The notes under the pieces are model-generated. The model had not been told where the DNA came from. It searched no databases and saw only the letters and a list, made by a program, of their open reading frames with translations. Position numbers and translations under genes: made by a program. From G942493375 sp942493375 (lineage in GTDB: Bacteria; Armatimonadota; UBA5829): a DNA stretch of 64,000 bases. Below are positions 10,101 through 18,179 of the stretch, piece by piece; position 1 is the stretch's first letter; the number at the start of each line of letters is the position of its first letter. Location of the stretch: contig OW818698.1 of assembly GCA_942493375.1 (NCBI GenBank), forward strand, positions 6,014,001 through 6,078,000. Direction: 5' to 3'.

Positions 10101-11209
10101 TGTCGAAGACTGCTACAGATGTGGGTAATGCTTCGCAGCAGATAGCTTTGACAGTTGATCAGGTTGCCGCTGGTTCTCAGGAACAGTCAAGGACAGTGCA
10201 GAATAGCGCCGAGGCCATGGAGCAGCTTGTCAGGGCAATTGATGATGTAGCATCCGGTGCACAGAGTCAAGCCAAACTGGTAGATCAGACTGTGGGACTT
10301 GTGCAGCAGATAACTACAGCTATTGATGATGTTGCTAAAAACAGCAACACGGTTGCTCAGGCAAGTCGGAAAGTGAATGAAGTGGCAATTCAGGGTGGAG
10401 TACAGGTTGCCAAATCAGGAGAAGGTATGGCGATGATCAAGCAGTCTGCTGAGGCAGTTGGTGACATCGTAGAGAAGCTGGGTGATTCGTCTCAGAAGAT
10501 AGGTGCTATAGTCGAAACCATCGATGATATAGCTGAGCAGACTAACCTGTTGGCTCTAAATGCTGCAATTGAGGCAGCCAGGGCAGGGGAGCATGGAAAG
10601 GGTTTTGCTGTTGTTGCTGACGAGGTTCGAAAATTAGCCGAAAGGTCCAGCAAAGCGACAGGGGAAATCGCTGATCTGATTGGTTCCATGCAGCAGATGA
10701 TTGCTTCGGCTGTATCGGGGATGAAAGATTCCGACAAGTTGGTTGCTGAGGGGACATTGCTCTCTATTGATGCCGGAGAAGCTCTCAAGAATATCCAGGG
10801 AGCTGTGCAGGGGATTGTTACCCAGATAGATGATATGGCTACTGCAGCACAACGGATGTCTTCGTCCAGTACGGAAGTGATCAGGGCTATAGAAAATGTG
10901 TCAGCTGTGACAGAGCAGACAACCGCTGCCAGCGAAGAGATGGCAGCATCCAGTGCAGAAGTTTCCCGTCAGATAGAGCAGGTAGCTGCCGTAAGTGAAG
11001 AGAATGCTGCCGCTGCAGAAGAGGTCAGTGCTACCACTCAGGAACAGACTGCTGCTGCTGAAGAGATGACTGCAGGAGCAGAGGACCTGTCCGGAATGGC
11101 TGAAGACTTGCAGGAGCTTGTATCGGCATTCAAACTCGTAGAGGACGCGGATTCACTGAGGAATGTGACAGCAAAATCAATGGTTCGAAAACCGCGTAAA
11201 GCTGCATAG
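7121..11209 (+). CDS. Giant methyl-accepting chemotaxis protein 1 (4HB sensor, poly-HAMP, PAS)
   Basis: 1362 residues from TTG 7121, chosen because GAGGAGG lies at 7105-7111; GTG 7067 would add 18 residues. Order: TM1 (~10-32), helical ligand-binding domain of 4HB type, TM2 (~190-215), HAMP, a long chain of HAMP-like units ('N-V-A-A-E-Y-V-E-R-I-S-x-G-D-I-P', 'G-D-F-R-x-I-V-x-G-V-N'), a PAS domain at ~440-550 with C-x7-C-x4-C-G-I, more HAMP units, then the signalling helices with tip 'E-Q-T-N-L-L-A-L-N-A-A-I-E-A-A-R-A-G-E' near 1138. It would pass ligand or redox signals to CheA/CheW at the membrane. There is no C-terminal CheR-docking pentapeptide; the tail is R-K-P-R-K-A-A. Confidence 0.92.
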   Translation: MRLRLDSINIRTRLIGAFTLVSIITILGGYGNYSNAKKAHEIVNHINTQVAPAQEVAIGLDEAKTAVQRSERSMMIPKISKQDFDLMHSKMDKALGRIDDNVARYNKLTKNSDQKAAWKTVQDALNTWKPLVLEVAALEKAGKFDSARDLSFGKCSDAYWAFADGIDALGELNAKAKAASDVELNSTFKALIRNIIGICLLIGLMGVIFGSTISASIYKPLRKLKEVSSELSTGNTDVAIDTGSKDEIGDLARAFASVVDGTKTAANAADQIAKGDLTIELSPRSENDVLLIAMNHVVKSLRGLVQETVTLGDAAVQGRLDARGDVTQYSGGYQDIVNGINNTLDSLIGPLNVAAEYVERISAGDIPEKITDDYNGDFNEIKNNLNKCIDAISGLVNDSNVLSEAALAGHFETRVDVSKHGGDFARIVKGVNDTLDIVVDKVFWYEQLLDAIPFPMSVTDMDMKWTFVNKPVEDMLKVKRSDIIGKDCSNWGAGICKTENCGITGLRRGDPQTLFDQFGMNFQVDTSYIRNRDGVNVGHVEVVQDITARAKVSAYQVNEIERLASNLNRLAAGELALDTEVSEADDYTRADRENFLKINENLIKVRNSVSAMLSDARGIVDAIEVGNLDAKADAQAHEGAFREVIEGINEIVEGLSVPFKRVIDRIDEMAKGEIPADIAREYKGEFLRLKVSFNACFASIRNLVVDANMLAEAATAGNLDARADASRHNGDYAKVILGVNNTLDALITPLKVAAECMERISSGDIPEPITQEYQGDFVSVKDSLNRCIGAVNSVIEDANMLSAAAIQGRLETRADASKHQGDFRRIVRGVNDTLDAVIGPLNVAAEYVERISNGDIPEKITDKYNGDFDEIKKNLNKCVGAINQLVSDGVMLAQAAVEGQLSKRADATAHGGDFRKIVQGFNETLDSIVDPVNEAAAVLERLASNDLTARMNGDYAGDLARMKESLNSAMENVGMAIKQVADAAGKVADSTTALSKTATDVGNASQQIALTVDQVAAGSQEQSRTVQNSAEAMEQLVRAIDDVASGAQSQAKLVDQTVGLVQQITTAIDDVAKNSNTVAQASRKVNEVAIQGGVQVAKSGEGMAMIKQSAEAVGDIVEKLGDSSQKIGAIVETIDDIAEQTNLLALNAAIEAARAGEHGKGFAVVADEVRKLAERSSKATGEIADLIGSMQQMIASAVSGMKDSDKLVAEGTLLSIDAGEALKNIQGAVQGIVTQIDDMATAAQRMSSSSTEVIRAIENVSAVTEQTTAASEEMAASSAEVSRQIEQVAAVSEENAAAAEEVSATTQEQTAAAEEMTAGAEDLSGMAEDLQELVSAFKLVEDADSLRNVTAKSMVRKPRKAA

Positions 11210-11243
11210 AATTTAGCTAGAAACCTTCGGAATCGATGAGACT

Positions 11244-11309
11244 AATAGGACTTATGGGACCTATAGGACATGAACAACAAATTGTCCTATAAGTCCTATA
11301 AGTCCTATT
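11244..11309. repeat. TATAGGAC-type palindrome downstream of chemoreceptor 1
   Basis: Left arm 11244-11270 (AATAGGACTTATGGGACC...) pairs with right arm 11283-11309 over 27 bases with two non-Watson-Crick positions and a 12-base loop. Each arm is itself made of short direct repeats of TAGGAC / GTCCTA. A related, longer palindrome follows chemoreceptor 2 at 16770-16842. It may work as a transcription terminator, but there is no T run. Confidence 0.85.
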
Positions 11310-11362
11310 TGTCATTCAGAACTCAATAAAACCGATAAGACTTGTAGGCTCAGGAGAGAGAC

Positions 11363-11699
11363 ATGAACGAAACACATGAATCAGGTTATTAGCAGTTTGT
11401 ACAGCTTGTTGAATGCGACAACTGAATCAAGCCGCATAGTTGTAGTAGAAGCAAATGGTGCTTTGGTTGGGATGATAGTCGATGCGGTTGCAGAGACGCT
11501 TCGTATTTCTATGGACCTGATAGAATTGCCATCAAGCGTGATTTCATCAGCGGAATCTACACACCTTCGTGGTATAGCCAAGCAGGATGACCGATTGGTG
11601 ATTTTACTGGATATAGACCTGGTTATGAATGGTAAAGAAGCCCAATCCTTTATGGGATCACAGCAAAAACACAAACTGTCTCCGATTGTAGCAGCATGA
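11363..11699 (+). pseudogene. Decayed or truncated cheW-like coupling protein
   Basis: The stretch 11376-11699 (107 residues) matches the second half of CheW: 'S-R-I-V-V-V-E-A-N-G', 'G-M-I-V-D-A-V', then 'L-R-G-I-A-K-Q-D-D-R-L-V-I-L-L-D-I-D'. About 60-70 residues of the N-terminal subdomain are missing. The best ribosome site (AGGAGAG, 11352-11358) serves ATG 11363, but that frame stops after nine codons (M-N-E-T-H-E-S-G-Y-stop) and continues as Q-F-V-Q-L, as at a CheW N-terminus. This suggests an internal deletion with frameshift. CheW links receptors to the kinase CheA; a half-protein is unlikely to do so. The alternative is a functional short protein from ATG 11376. Confidence 0.6.
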
Positions 11700-12118
11700 T
11701 TCCTGTCTATTGTACCCCTCCGATTCTATCTATGAGTGTAGCCTAGTTATCGTAGTTACAGGATATGTGAATTACTATACGTGATATATAACGAGAGGAC
11801 GATGAATGTTACGGTAAGACTATGAGTGTTAATAAATAAACGGCTTATAAGTATATTTGCCTATAAAGATTGTAGGGAGGTGTGCCACAATACATTATGT
11901 ATGTTTTGTTCTGAGTCACTTAGTCCTGGTGTGTAGGTCGGTTAGAATACGTATGTGCGAGAATCTGTGTAAGTGTTCATATACCTATGCGAAACGGGAA
12001 TACAGGACTACTGCAAAGTAAATCAATGTGTTGTATTGTATATGGTTATCAGAGCTTTGAAAACATATGAAACTTTGAAAAAATCTACCTGATATGAAAA
12101 GCACAAGGAGTATGTAGA
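11700..12118. other. Non-coding leader upstream of chemoreceptor 2
   Basis: 419 AT-rich bases without a credible ORF. A weak sigma-28-like -10 (GCCTATAA at 11859-11866) and the AAGGAG ribosome site at 12105-12110 are the only signals seen. Confidence 0.55.
11837..11866 (+). promoter_or_regulatory. Weak candidate sigma-28-type promoter
   Basis: TAAA at 11837-11840 and GCCTATAA at 11859-11866, one mismatch from GCCGATAA, but the spacer is 18 bases instead of 15. Listed because the other two chemoreceptor genes in the window also have GCCGA-type boxes upstream. Confidence 0.2.
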
Positions 12119-15100
12119 ATGGTTAGCAATCTTTGGGTGGCGATTAACAAGCGAATCAAATTGACCGGTAGAATATCATTGCTTTTGGGCTTTGCTTCAG
12201 CAGTTGCTTTTACTGCAACAGTATTATTGGTCAGTTACATTGGTGTTAAAATTGTTAAGGACATGGCCTGTGAAAATGCCAAAGCCACAGCGGCTGCACG
12301 TGCCAATGAAGTGAGTTTGAACCTGGACAAAGCGATGGATGCTGCCAGGACGCTTGCTAACGCCTTTGAAGGGCTAAAAGCTACTGGTACCGCAGACCGC
12401 AGGGTTGCTGACGCGATGCTTCGAGGTGTTCTTGAGGATAACAAGGATGTTTTAGGAGTTTGGACTTGCTGGGAACCCAACGCTTTTGATGCCAAGGACA
12501 GCCAGTTTGTCGGAACTCCCGGGAGTGATAAGACAGGCCGTTATATACCATACTGGAACCAGGCAAGCGGCAAGACTGCACTTGAGCCGCTTGTTGACTA
12601 CGAAGTGCCTGAAAATGGTAACTACTATCTTCTGCCAAAAAAGAGTAATGAAGAGACCCTGATCTCTCCTTACAGTTACAAGATTGGTGGTAAGGACATA
12701 TTAATGACAACCGTTGCAGTGCCAATACACTTCAAAGGCAAGTTTGTTGGAGTTGCAGGTATTGATGTCCCTCTTGATGGACTTACAAAGTTGACTAACG
12801 CAGATAAACCATATGGCACGGGCTATGTGGCAATATTGTCTAATGATGGAAAACATGCAGCAACTCCAGAAACCAAGAAACTGGGTAAACTTATTGAGAA
12901 CACCGGAGACTACAAAAAAATAAAAGATGCTGTGAGAAAAGGTGAAAGCCTGGTGCTTGAGCGTAATTCGGGATATTTGAAAGGCGTTTTATCACTATGT
13001 GTTGTTTCGCCGTTTAAAGTCGGACGGACAACCACACCATGGAGTGCTATTGTTACCATACCGATGAGTAGTATTCTGGCTAATGCTAACAAGCTTAGAC
13101 AAACCAGCATTTTAGTAGGAATTATTTCGGTCCTGGTATTAATCGGGCTAACAATAATCATCGCAAGGAATATCGTAAAACCAATCAAACGGCTTTCCGA
13201 AGTAGCAGATAAACTGGCGGTTGGTAACATTGATGTTGAAGTGAACACATCATCAACCGATGAAATTGGTGATCTGTCGCGTTCAATGAGTGCAATGGTC
13301 AATAATATCCAGATCCAGGCAGGTCTGGCGCAGAAGATAGCAGCTGGTGATGTATCTGCGACGATTGAACCCGCTTCAGATGCAGATGTACTTTCGATCG
13401 CTATGAATGATGTGGTTGAGTCGGTTAAGGGTCTGGTTGCAGAAACGACGATGTTGAGTAGTGCGGCTGTTGAAGGTAAGCTGGATACCAGGGGGAACGC
13501 AGAGCAGTTCGAGGGCGGATTCAAAGATATAGTTACAGGTGTCAACCAGACTCTGGATGCAGTGGTTGGACCCCTCAATGTAGCTGCAGAATATGTAGAG
13601 AGAATTTCTAACGGAGATATCCCTGCGAAAATCACAGACAACTACAATGGTGATTTCAATGAGATCAAGAACAATCTGAACAAGTGTATAGATGCAGTTA
13701 ATATGTTGGTTAGGGACGCCGATATGCTGAGCGTGGCAGCGGTTGAAGGCAAACTTGATGTAAGAGCTGATGCTTCTAAACATGGAGGTGATTTCCGAAA
13801 GATAGTCCAGGGAGTCAATGAAACTCTCGACTCAGTAATAGGACCATTGAATGTAGCTGCTGAATATGTAGAACGAATATCCAACGGGGATATCCCTGAG
13901 AAAATCACAGACAGTTACAACGGTGATTTCAATGAGATCAAGATCAATCTGAATAACTGTATCGACCAAATCGGCTTGCTTGTTGACGAAGTTGGTGTTG
14001 TTATAGGCGCCGCCAAAGATGGCAATCTTGAGATAAGATCCAATGCTGACAGGACAAAAGGTGTATATCGGAAACTGCTTCGAGGACTCAACGAGACACT
14101 CGATCTAGTCATTAATCCACTAAATGTTGCTGCAGAATACGTTGAACGGATTTCAAACGGAGACATACCCGCAAAGATCACTGACAATTATAATGGTGAT
14201 TTCAATGAGATCAAGATCAACTTGAATAAGTGCATTGATGCTATCAATTCACTTGTCAGCGATGCAGATATGCTGAGTGAAGCAGCAGTAGCAGGCAAGT
14301 TCGACAGCAGAGCTGATACTTCCGGGCATCAGGGAGACTTCAGAAAGATCGTTGAAGGAGTTAATAATACTCTTGATACCGTAACGGACAAGATATACTG
14401 GTTTGAACAGCTACTGGACTCCGTTCCGTTCCCGATGTCTGTCACTGACAAAGACATGAACTGGACATTCATCAATAAAGCTGTGGAGGATATGCTTGGG
14501 GTCAAGAGATCTCAAATGCTAGGGAAGCATTGCAGTAACTGGGGAGCTGGTATCTGCAAGACTGAGAACTGCGGTATAGCCAAGCTTCAGGCTGGTATTC
14601 CTACAACACTCTTCGCGCAAGGCGGAGGAGACTACAAGGTTGACGTATCCTATATAGTCAATGCCAACGGCGAAAATGTCGGACATATGGAGCTTGTACA
14701 GGATGTAACAGCATCCACCAGAAATGCTAAATTCCAGAGCACAGAAGTTGATAAACTGGCAGAAAACCTGGTGCATCTGTCGTCTGGTGATCTCAGTTTT
14801 GATACCGCAGTAGCTGAAGCTGATCAGTATACAAAGGACACTCGAGAACTGTTTGTGAAAATCAACGCCAGTCTCGATCAGGCCAGAGATGCTGTGAAAG
14901 AGCTGGTTATGGACGCATCTGCACTGAGTGATGCAGCCATAAGAGGCAAACTGGACACCAGAGCCAATGCCCAGAGACACAGTGGCGATTTTAAGGCGAT
15001 TGTTGAAGGAGTCAACCAGACTCTGGATTCCATTGTAGGCAATTTGGAAGCAATACCGACACCCATTCAGTTTATGGACAAGGAATACAACATTCAGTAT

Positions 15101-16738
15101 GTCAACAAAACAGCCGCTGCTTTACTCGGTAAGAGTAAAGATGAACTCACCCACTACAAGTGTATGGATGTTTGGAATACATCAAAGTGCCGCACAAAGG
15201 ACTGTCCATGTTCAAAGGCGATGGAGTTGAACAGCAGTTATGAGTGTGAAAACGATACAATGGTCGGTGACAAGCGTTTTGATATCCATTGTGCAGCTGC
15301 CCCTCTCAAGGACAAAGCTGGCAACACAGTAGGATCATTCGAGTTCGTTATTGATCAGTCGGAGATAGTCAATGCTGGCAGAGTATTGCAGAAAGTTGGT
15401 CAATATCAGGACTTGGAAGTCGAAAAACTCAACTCTGCTCTTGCTCAGTTCGCACAACGTGATTTAACTACAAGTATAGAAACAGACCCAGCAGATGCCG
15501 ATACAGCGGCAACTAAGGAAAAATTCGATAAAATTGCTGATGCTTTCAACGACTGCGTATCGTCGATGGGTAATGTAATAGGGCAGGTAGCCGATGCTGC
15601 CAACAAGGTGGCTGATTCTACTGTTGCACTTTCAAGGACAGCTGGTGATGTTGGAAATGCATCCCAGCAGATTGCTCAGACTATGGACCAGGTTGCAACA
15701 GGATCTCAGGAACAGTCCAGGACCGTGCAAAACAGTGCCGAGGCTATGGAACAGTTGATGAGAGCTATTGGTGAAGTGGCTGCCGGTGCACAGAGTCAGG
15801 CTAAACAGGTTGACCAGACAGTTGGACTGGTTCAGCAGATAACAGCAGCTATTGACGAGGTTGCAAAGAACAGCAGTGTCGTTGCTCAAGCCAGCCGGGA
15901 GGTAAATGAGGTTGCCATTAAGGGTGGAGTGCAGGTAGCCAAGTCCGGTGAGGGTATGGAGCTGATCAAGAAATCAGCTGAAGCTGTCGGGAGTATAGTT
16001 GACAAACTGGGTGAATCCTCAAAGCAGATAGGAGCCATCGTAGAGACTATCGATGATATAGCTGAACAGACTAACCTACTGGCCTTGAATGCTGCAATCG
16101 AAGCAGCAAGAGCCGGAGAGCATGGCAAGGGATTTGCAGTTGTAGCAGATGAAGTGCGCAAACTGGCCGAAAGGTCCAGTAAGGCAACAGGTGAGATCGC
16201 TGACTTGATCGGTACAATGCAGCAAATGATAACTGCAGCTGTATCCGGAATGCAGGATTCTGCTAAACAAGTAGCTGAGGGAACGATGCTTTCAATTGAA
16301 GCCGGAGATGCCCTTAAGAACATCCAGGGAGCAGTCCAGGGGATCGTTTCTCAGATAGACAATATGGCTGCTGCAGCTCAACAGATGTCTGCATCCAGCA
16401 CGGAAGTAGTTAGAGCAATAGAAAATGTATCTGCTGTAACCGAAGAGACAACTGCTTCTACCGAAGAGATGGCTGCATCGAGTGCGGAAGTTGCCCGTCA
16501 GATTGAACAGGTAGCTGCAGTAAGTCAGGAGAACGCAGCGGCTGCCCAGGAAGTCAGCGCAACGACTCAGGAGCAGACTGCTGCTGCAGAGGAGATGACA
16601 GCGGGAACCGAGGATCTGTCTGCAATGGCTGAGGATCTACAGGAGTTGGTGTCGGCGTTTAAATTAGCAGATGACACGGATACACTGCAAAAAGTGACCG
16701 GCAAAGCAGCAGGACGCAAGTCACGCAAGGCCGCGTAG
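12119..16738 (+). CDS. Giant methyl-accepting chemotaxis protein 2 (Cache sensor, poly-HAMP, two PAS)
   Basis: 1539 residues; ATG 12119 has AAGGAG at 12105-12110. Order: TM1 (~18-45), periplasmic double-Cache-like sensor (~60-320; 'Y-W-N-Q-A-S-G-K' and 'P-Y-S-Y-K-I-G-G-K'), TM2 (~328-352), canonical HAMP, then HAMP-like units repeating with a 91-residue period. PAS 1 (~760-860, C-x7-C-x4-C-G-I) is near-identical to the PAS of receptor 1. PAS 2 (~975-1090) carries C-x8-C-x4-C-x-C. The signalling domain has its tip near 1316 and the tail G-R-K-S-R-K-A-A. Cache domains bind small organic ligands outside the membrane. Shared modules show that receptors 1 and 2 arose by duplication and domain swapping. 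Confidence 0.93.
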   Translation: MVSNLWVAINKRIKLTGRISLLLGFASAVAFTATVLLVSYIGVKIVKDMACENAKATAAARANEVSLNLDKAMDAARTLANAFEGLKATGTADRRVADAMLRGVLEDNKDVLGVWTCWEPNAFDAKDSQFVGTPGSDKTGRYIPYWNQASGKTALEPLVDYEVPENGNYYLLPKKSNEETLISPYSYKIGGKDILMTTVAVPIHFKGKFVGVAGIDVPLDGLTKLTNADKPYGTGYVAILSNDGKHAATPETKKLGKLIENTGDYKKIKDAVRKGESLVLERNSGYLKGVLSLCVVSPFKVGRTTTPWSAIVTIPMSSILANANKLRQTSILVGIISVLVLIGLTIIIARNIVKPIKRLSEVADKLAVGNIDVEVNTSSTDEIGDLSRSMSAMVNNIQIQAGLAQKIAAGDVSATIEPASDADVLSIAMNDVVESVKGLVAETTMLSSAAVEGKLDTRGNAEQFEGGFKDIVTGVNQTLDAVVGPLNVAAEYVERISNGDIPAKITDNYNGDFNEIKNNLNKCIDAVNMLVRDADMLSVAAVEGKLDVRADASKHGGDFRKIVQGVNETLDSVIGPLNVAAEYVERISNGDIPEKITDSYNGDFNEIKINLNNCIDQIGLLVDEVGVVIGAAKDGNLEIRSNADRTKGVYRKLLRGLNETLDLVINPLNVAAEYVERISNGDIPAKITDNYNGDFNEIKINLNKCIDAINSLVSDADMLSEAAVAGKFDSRADTSGHQGDFRKIVEGVNNTLDTVTDKIYWFEQLLDSVPFPMSVTDKDMNWTFINKAVEDMLGVKRSQMLGKHCSNWGAGICKTENCGIAKLQAGIPTTLFAQGGGDYKVDVSYIVNANGENVGHMELVQDVTASTRNAKFQSTEVDKLAENLVHLSSGDLSFDTAVAEADQYTKDTRELFVKINASLDQARDAVKELVMDASALSDAAIRGKLDTRANAQRHSGDFKAIVEGVNQTLDSIVGNLEAIPTPIQFMDKEYNIQYVNKTAAALLGKSKDELTHYKCMDVWNTSKCRTKDCPCSKAMELNSSYECENDTMVGDKRFDIHCAAAPLKDKAGNTVGSFEFVIDQSEIVNAGRVLQKVGQYQDLEVEKLNSALAQFAQRDLTTSIETDPADADTAATKEKFDKIADAFNDCVSSMGNVIGQVADAANKVADSTVALSRTAGDVGNASQQIAQTMDQVATGSQEQSRTVQNSAEAMEQLMRAIGEVAAGAQSQAKQVDQTVGLVQQITAAIDEVAKNSSVVAQASREVNEVAIKGGVQVAKSGEGMELIKKSAEAVGSIVDKLGESSKQIGAIVETIDDIAEQTNLLALNAAIEAARAGEHGKGFAVVADEVRKLAERSSKATGEIADLIGTMQQMITAAVSGMQDSAKQVAEGTMLSIEAGDALKNIQGAVQGIVSQIDNMAAAAQQMSASSTEVVRAIENVSAVTEETTASTEEMAASSAEVARQIEQVAAVSQENAAAAQEVSATTQEQTAAAEEMTAGTEDLSAMAEDLQELVSAFKLADDTDTLQKVTGKAAGRKSRKAA
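13470..14380 (+). repeat. In-frame 273-bp (91-codon) repeats encoding paired HAMP units
   Basis: The word ATGTAGCTGC or its variant ATGTTGCTGC recurs at 13578, 13851 and 14124, exactly 273 bp apart. Each period encodes two HAMP-like helices pairs, one ending in 'G-D-I-P-x-K-I-T-D' and one in 'G-G-D-F-R-K-I-V'. The exact multiple of three and the low divergence indicate recent unit duplication inside the gene. Confidence 0.85.
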
Positions 16739-16769
16739 AAGTAAAATAAAAACTTCAGTAGCCCGATAA

Positions 16770-16842
16770 GACCAATAGGACTTATAGGACTAATAGGACA
16801 TTGGCCACGAATGTCATATTAGTCTTATAGGTCCTATTGGTC
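16770..16842. repeat. TATAGGAC-type palindrome downstream of chemoreceptor 2
   Basis: A 32-base left arm (16770-16801, starts GACCAATAGGACTTATAGGA) pairs with 16811-16842 with a few mismatches and a 9-base loop. Same family as the palindrome after chemoreceptor 1. It overlaps ATG 16845 too closely for that codon to be a convincing start of the nitroreductase. Confidence 0.85.
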
Positions 16843-16928
16843 GTATGGATTACTCAAAGATTAGTAGGACATTTATCCCATCAGGTTGTATACTTGTTAA
16901 AATGCAATTGAAAGGACCTGGTGATGAT

Positions 16929-17492
16929 ATGGATCTAATGGACGCAATATATACACGCCGATCAGTCAGGCGATATATTAGTAAGCCTGTTGAGAAAGAA
17001 CAGATTACTAAACTAATGGAAGCGGCAGTTCAAGCTCCCAGTGCTATGAATTCCCAACCCTGGGCATTTGCAGTAATGCAAGATAGTGCGGCGTTAAATA
17101 GCCTGTCAGACAAGTCGAAATCGTGCCTGTTGGGGATGTTGGATAGGCTGCCGGCTCTTCAGAAATATCAGACAGCGCTGGAGAGTCCTGATTTCAATAT
17201 ATTCTACGGAGCAGGGACTCTTGTAGTTGTTTGTGCGAAACCTAATCTGAGTCCAAATGCTACTACAGACTGTGCAATGGCTGCTCAGAATCTAATGCTT
17301 ACGGCCAGAGATTTGGGCTTAGGCACATGTTGGATAGGCTTTGCAGTTGCATATCTCAACACTCCGGAAGGCAAACGCGAATTGAATATACCTGAGGAAT
17401 ACTCAGTAGTGGCGCCTCTGATTGTAGGCCATCCTGAAGTTGAACTTGGTCCAATGGAAAAGAATCCACCCGAAGTTGTGTTTTGGGGATAA
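16929..17492 (+). CDS. Nitroreductase family FMN oxidoreductase
   Basis: 187 residues from ATG 16929, where the protein begins M-D-L-M-D-A-I-Y-T-R-R-S-V-R-R-Y, the usual start of the family; AAAGGA lies at 16911-16916. Upstream in-frame codons (16845, 16902) would add an atypical extension. 'R-R-S-V-R' binds the FMN phosphate, 'A-P-S-A-M-N-S-Q-P-W' is the family motif, and 'G-L-G-T-C-W-I-G-F' lies near the C-terminus. These homodimeric cytosolic enzymes reduce nitro compounds, quinones or flavins with NAD(P)H; the physiological substrate is unknown. It is followed by a clear terminator. Confidence 0.88.
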   Translation: MDLMDAIYTRRSVRRYISKPVEKEQITKLMEAAVQAPSAMNSQPWAFAVMQDSAALNSLSDKSKSCLLGMLDRLPALQKYQTALESPDFNIFYGAGTLVVVCAKPNLSPNATTDCAMAAQNLMLTARDLGLGTCWIGFAVAYLNTPEGKRELNIPEEYSVVAPLIVGHPEVELGPMEKNPPEVVFWG

Positions 17493-17506
17493 GCATTATT
17501 GAATCG

Positions 17507-17548
17507 GGCAACCGCAGGCTGGTATGTATCGACCTGCGGTTGCCTTTT
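17507..17548 (+). terminator. Rho-independent terminator of the nitroreductase gene
   Basis: GGCAACCGCAGG (17507-17518) and CCTGCGGTTGCC (17533-17544) form a perfect 12-bp stem followed by TTTT; it lies 15 bases after the stop. Confidence 0.88.
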
Positions 17549-17577
17549 GGGGTTCGGAGTGGAATCAAGTTATTTAA

Positions 17578-17651
17578 CCCGCATTATTCACCAAACTTCG
17601 CTTTTGCCCGGCAGTAGGGGCAAAAGCTGAGTTAGTCATAAATAATGCGGG
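17578..17651. repeat. 74-bp palindromic element, copy A
   Basis: Bounded by perfect 11-bp inverted ends CCCGCATTATT (17578-17588) and AATAATGCGGG (17641-17651). An inner stem, CTTTTGCCC with GGGCAAAAG, closes a loop containing GGCAGTA. A second 74-bp copy lies in the opposite orientation at 20940-21013. The right end overlaps the 3' end of the VOC gene on the minus strand and supplies its last residues and stop codon. No coding capacity; it resembles a small non-autonomous element or a structured RNA/DNA unit. Confidence 0.88.
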
Positions 17652-18016
17652 CTAGCGTTTTCATCCATCTCCATAATACCGAATGGGTTACCTTCGGTAT
17701 CAAGGAAATATCCCATATATCCGTACCCGGGAATAGCCATCTTCGGTGTTAGAACTTTTCCACCTTTTTCCAGGATTTTGGCTGTGTAATCCTCATAAGA
17801 AGAAACCCCTATGGTGTTTACCGTAGCTGCCGGGGGATCCATACGCTTGGTGATTCCACCATTGATCCCTGGTTCTTCATCGGGTCCGGTCATTACCATC
17901 CAGTAGTCAAACGGACCATCCCATTTTGTTATAGTCCAGCCAAAAACACCGCTGTAAAACTCTCCTGCACGATCCGGATTATCTGCATTTATCTCGAAAT
18001 GTACAACTCGTGGCAT
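17636..18016 (-). CDS. VOC (glyoxalase/bleomycin-resistance fold) family protein
   Basis: 126 residues with the paired beta-alpha-beta-beta-beta modules of the vicinal oxygen chelate fold: 'V-V-H-F-E-I-N-A-D-N-P-D-R-A-G-E-F-Y' at the start, 'F-G-W' and C-terminal 'D-T-E-G-N-P-F-G-I-M-E'. Possible metal ligands are H6 and the E near residue 117. Members bind divalent metals and act in methylglyoxal detoxification, antibiotic binding or as orphan binding proteins; no specific role can be assigned. The last residues (S-P-H-Y-L) and the stop are read from the end of the 74-bp palindromic element, so the natural C-terminus has been altered by it. Convergent with the nitroreductase gene. Confidence 0.82.
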   Translation of the reverse strand: MPRVVHFEINADNPDRAGEFYSGVFGWTITKWDGPFDYWMVMTGPDEEPGINGGITKRMDPPAATVNTIGVSSYEDYTAKILEKGGKVLTPKMAIPGYGYMGYFLDTEGNPFGIMEMDENASPHYL

Positions 18017-18179
18017 TGTTATTACCCCATTAAATCAGTCACTATATTCAGAGCAGGACTGAAGTTATTTATTTTAATCTACAATTATGCTACCGCTAAG
18101 ACATGAAGAGCTAAACCTGCTAAAATGTCAGTTAGTGCTAGTAACCTGCTTGATGGATTTAACACGGGGGATATTCCGG

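Noticed and set aside
12910..13641. 243-residue minus-strand ORF in chemoreceptor 2
   Set aside because: Antisense shadow of the repetitive HAMP coding region; Ser/Ala/Thr-rich low-complexity translation that recurs antisense to the other HAMP repeats.
15886..16323. 145-residue minus-strand ORF
   Set aside because: Mirror of the conserved signalling domain of chemoreceptor 2; the same shadow appears antisense to receptor 1 at 10492-10788.
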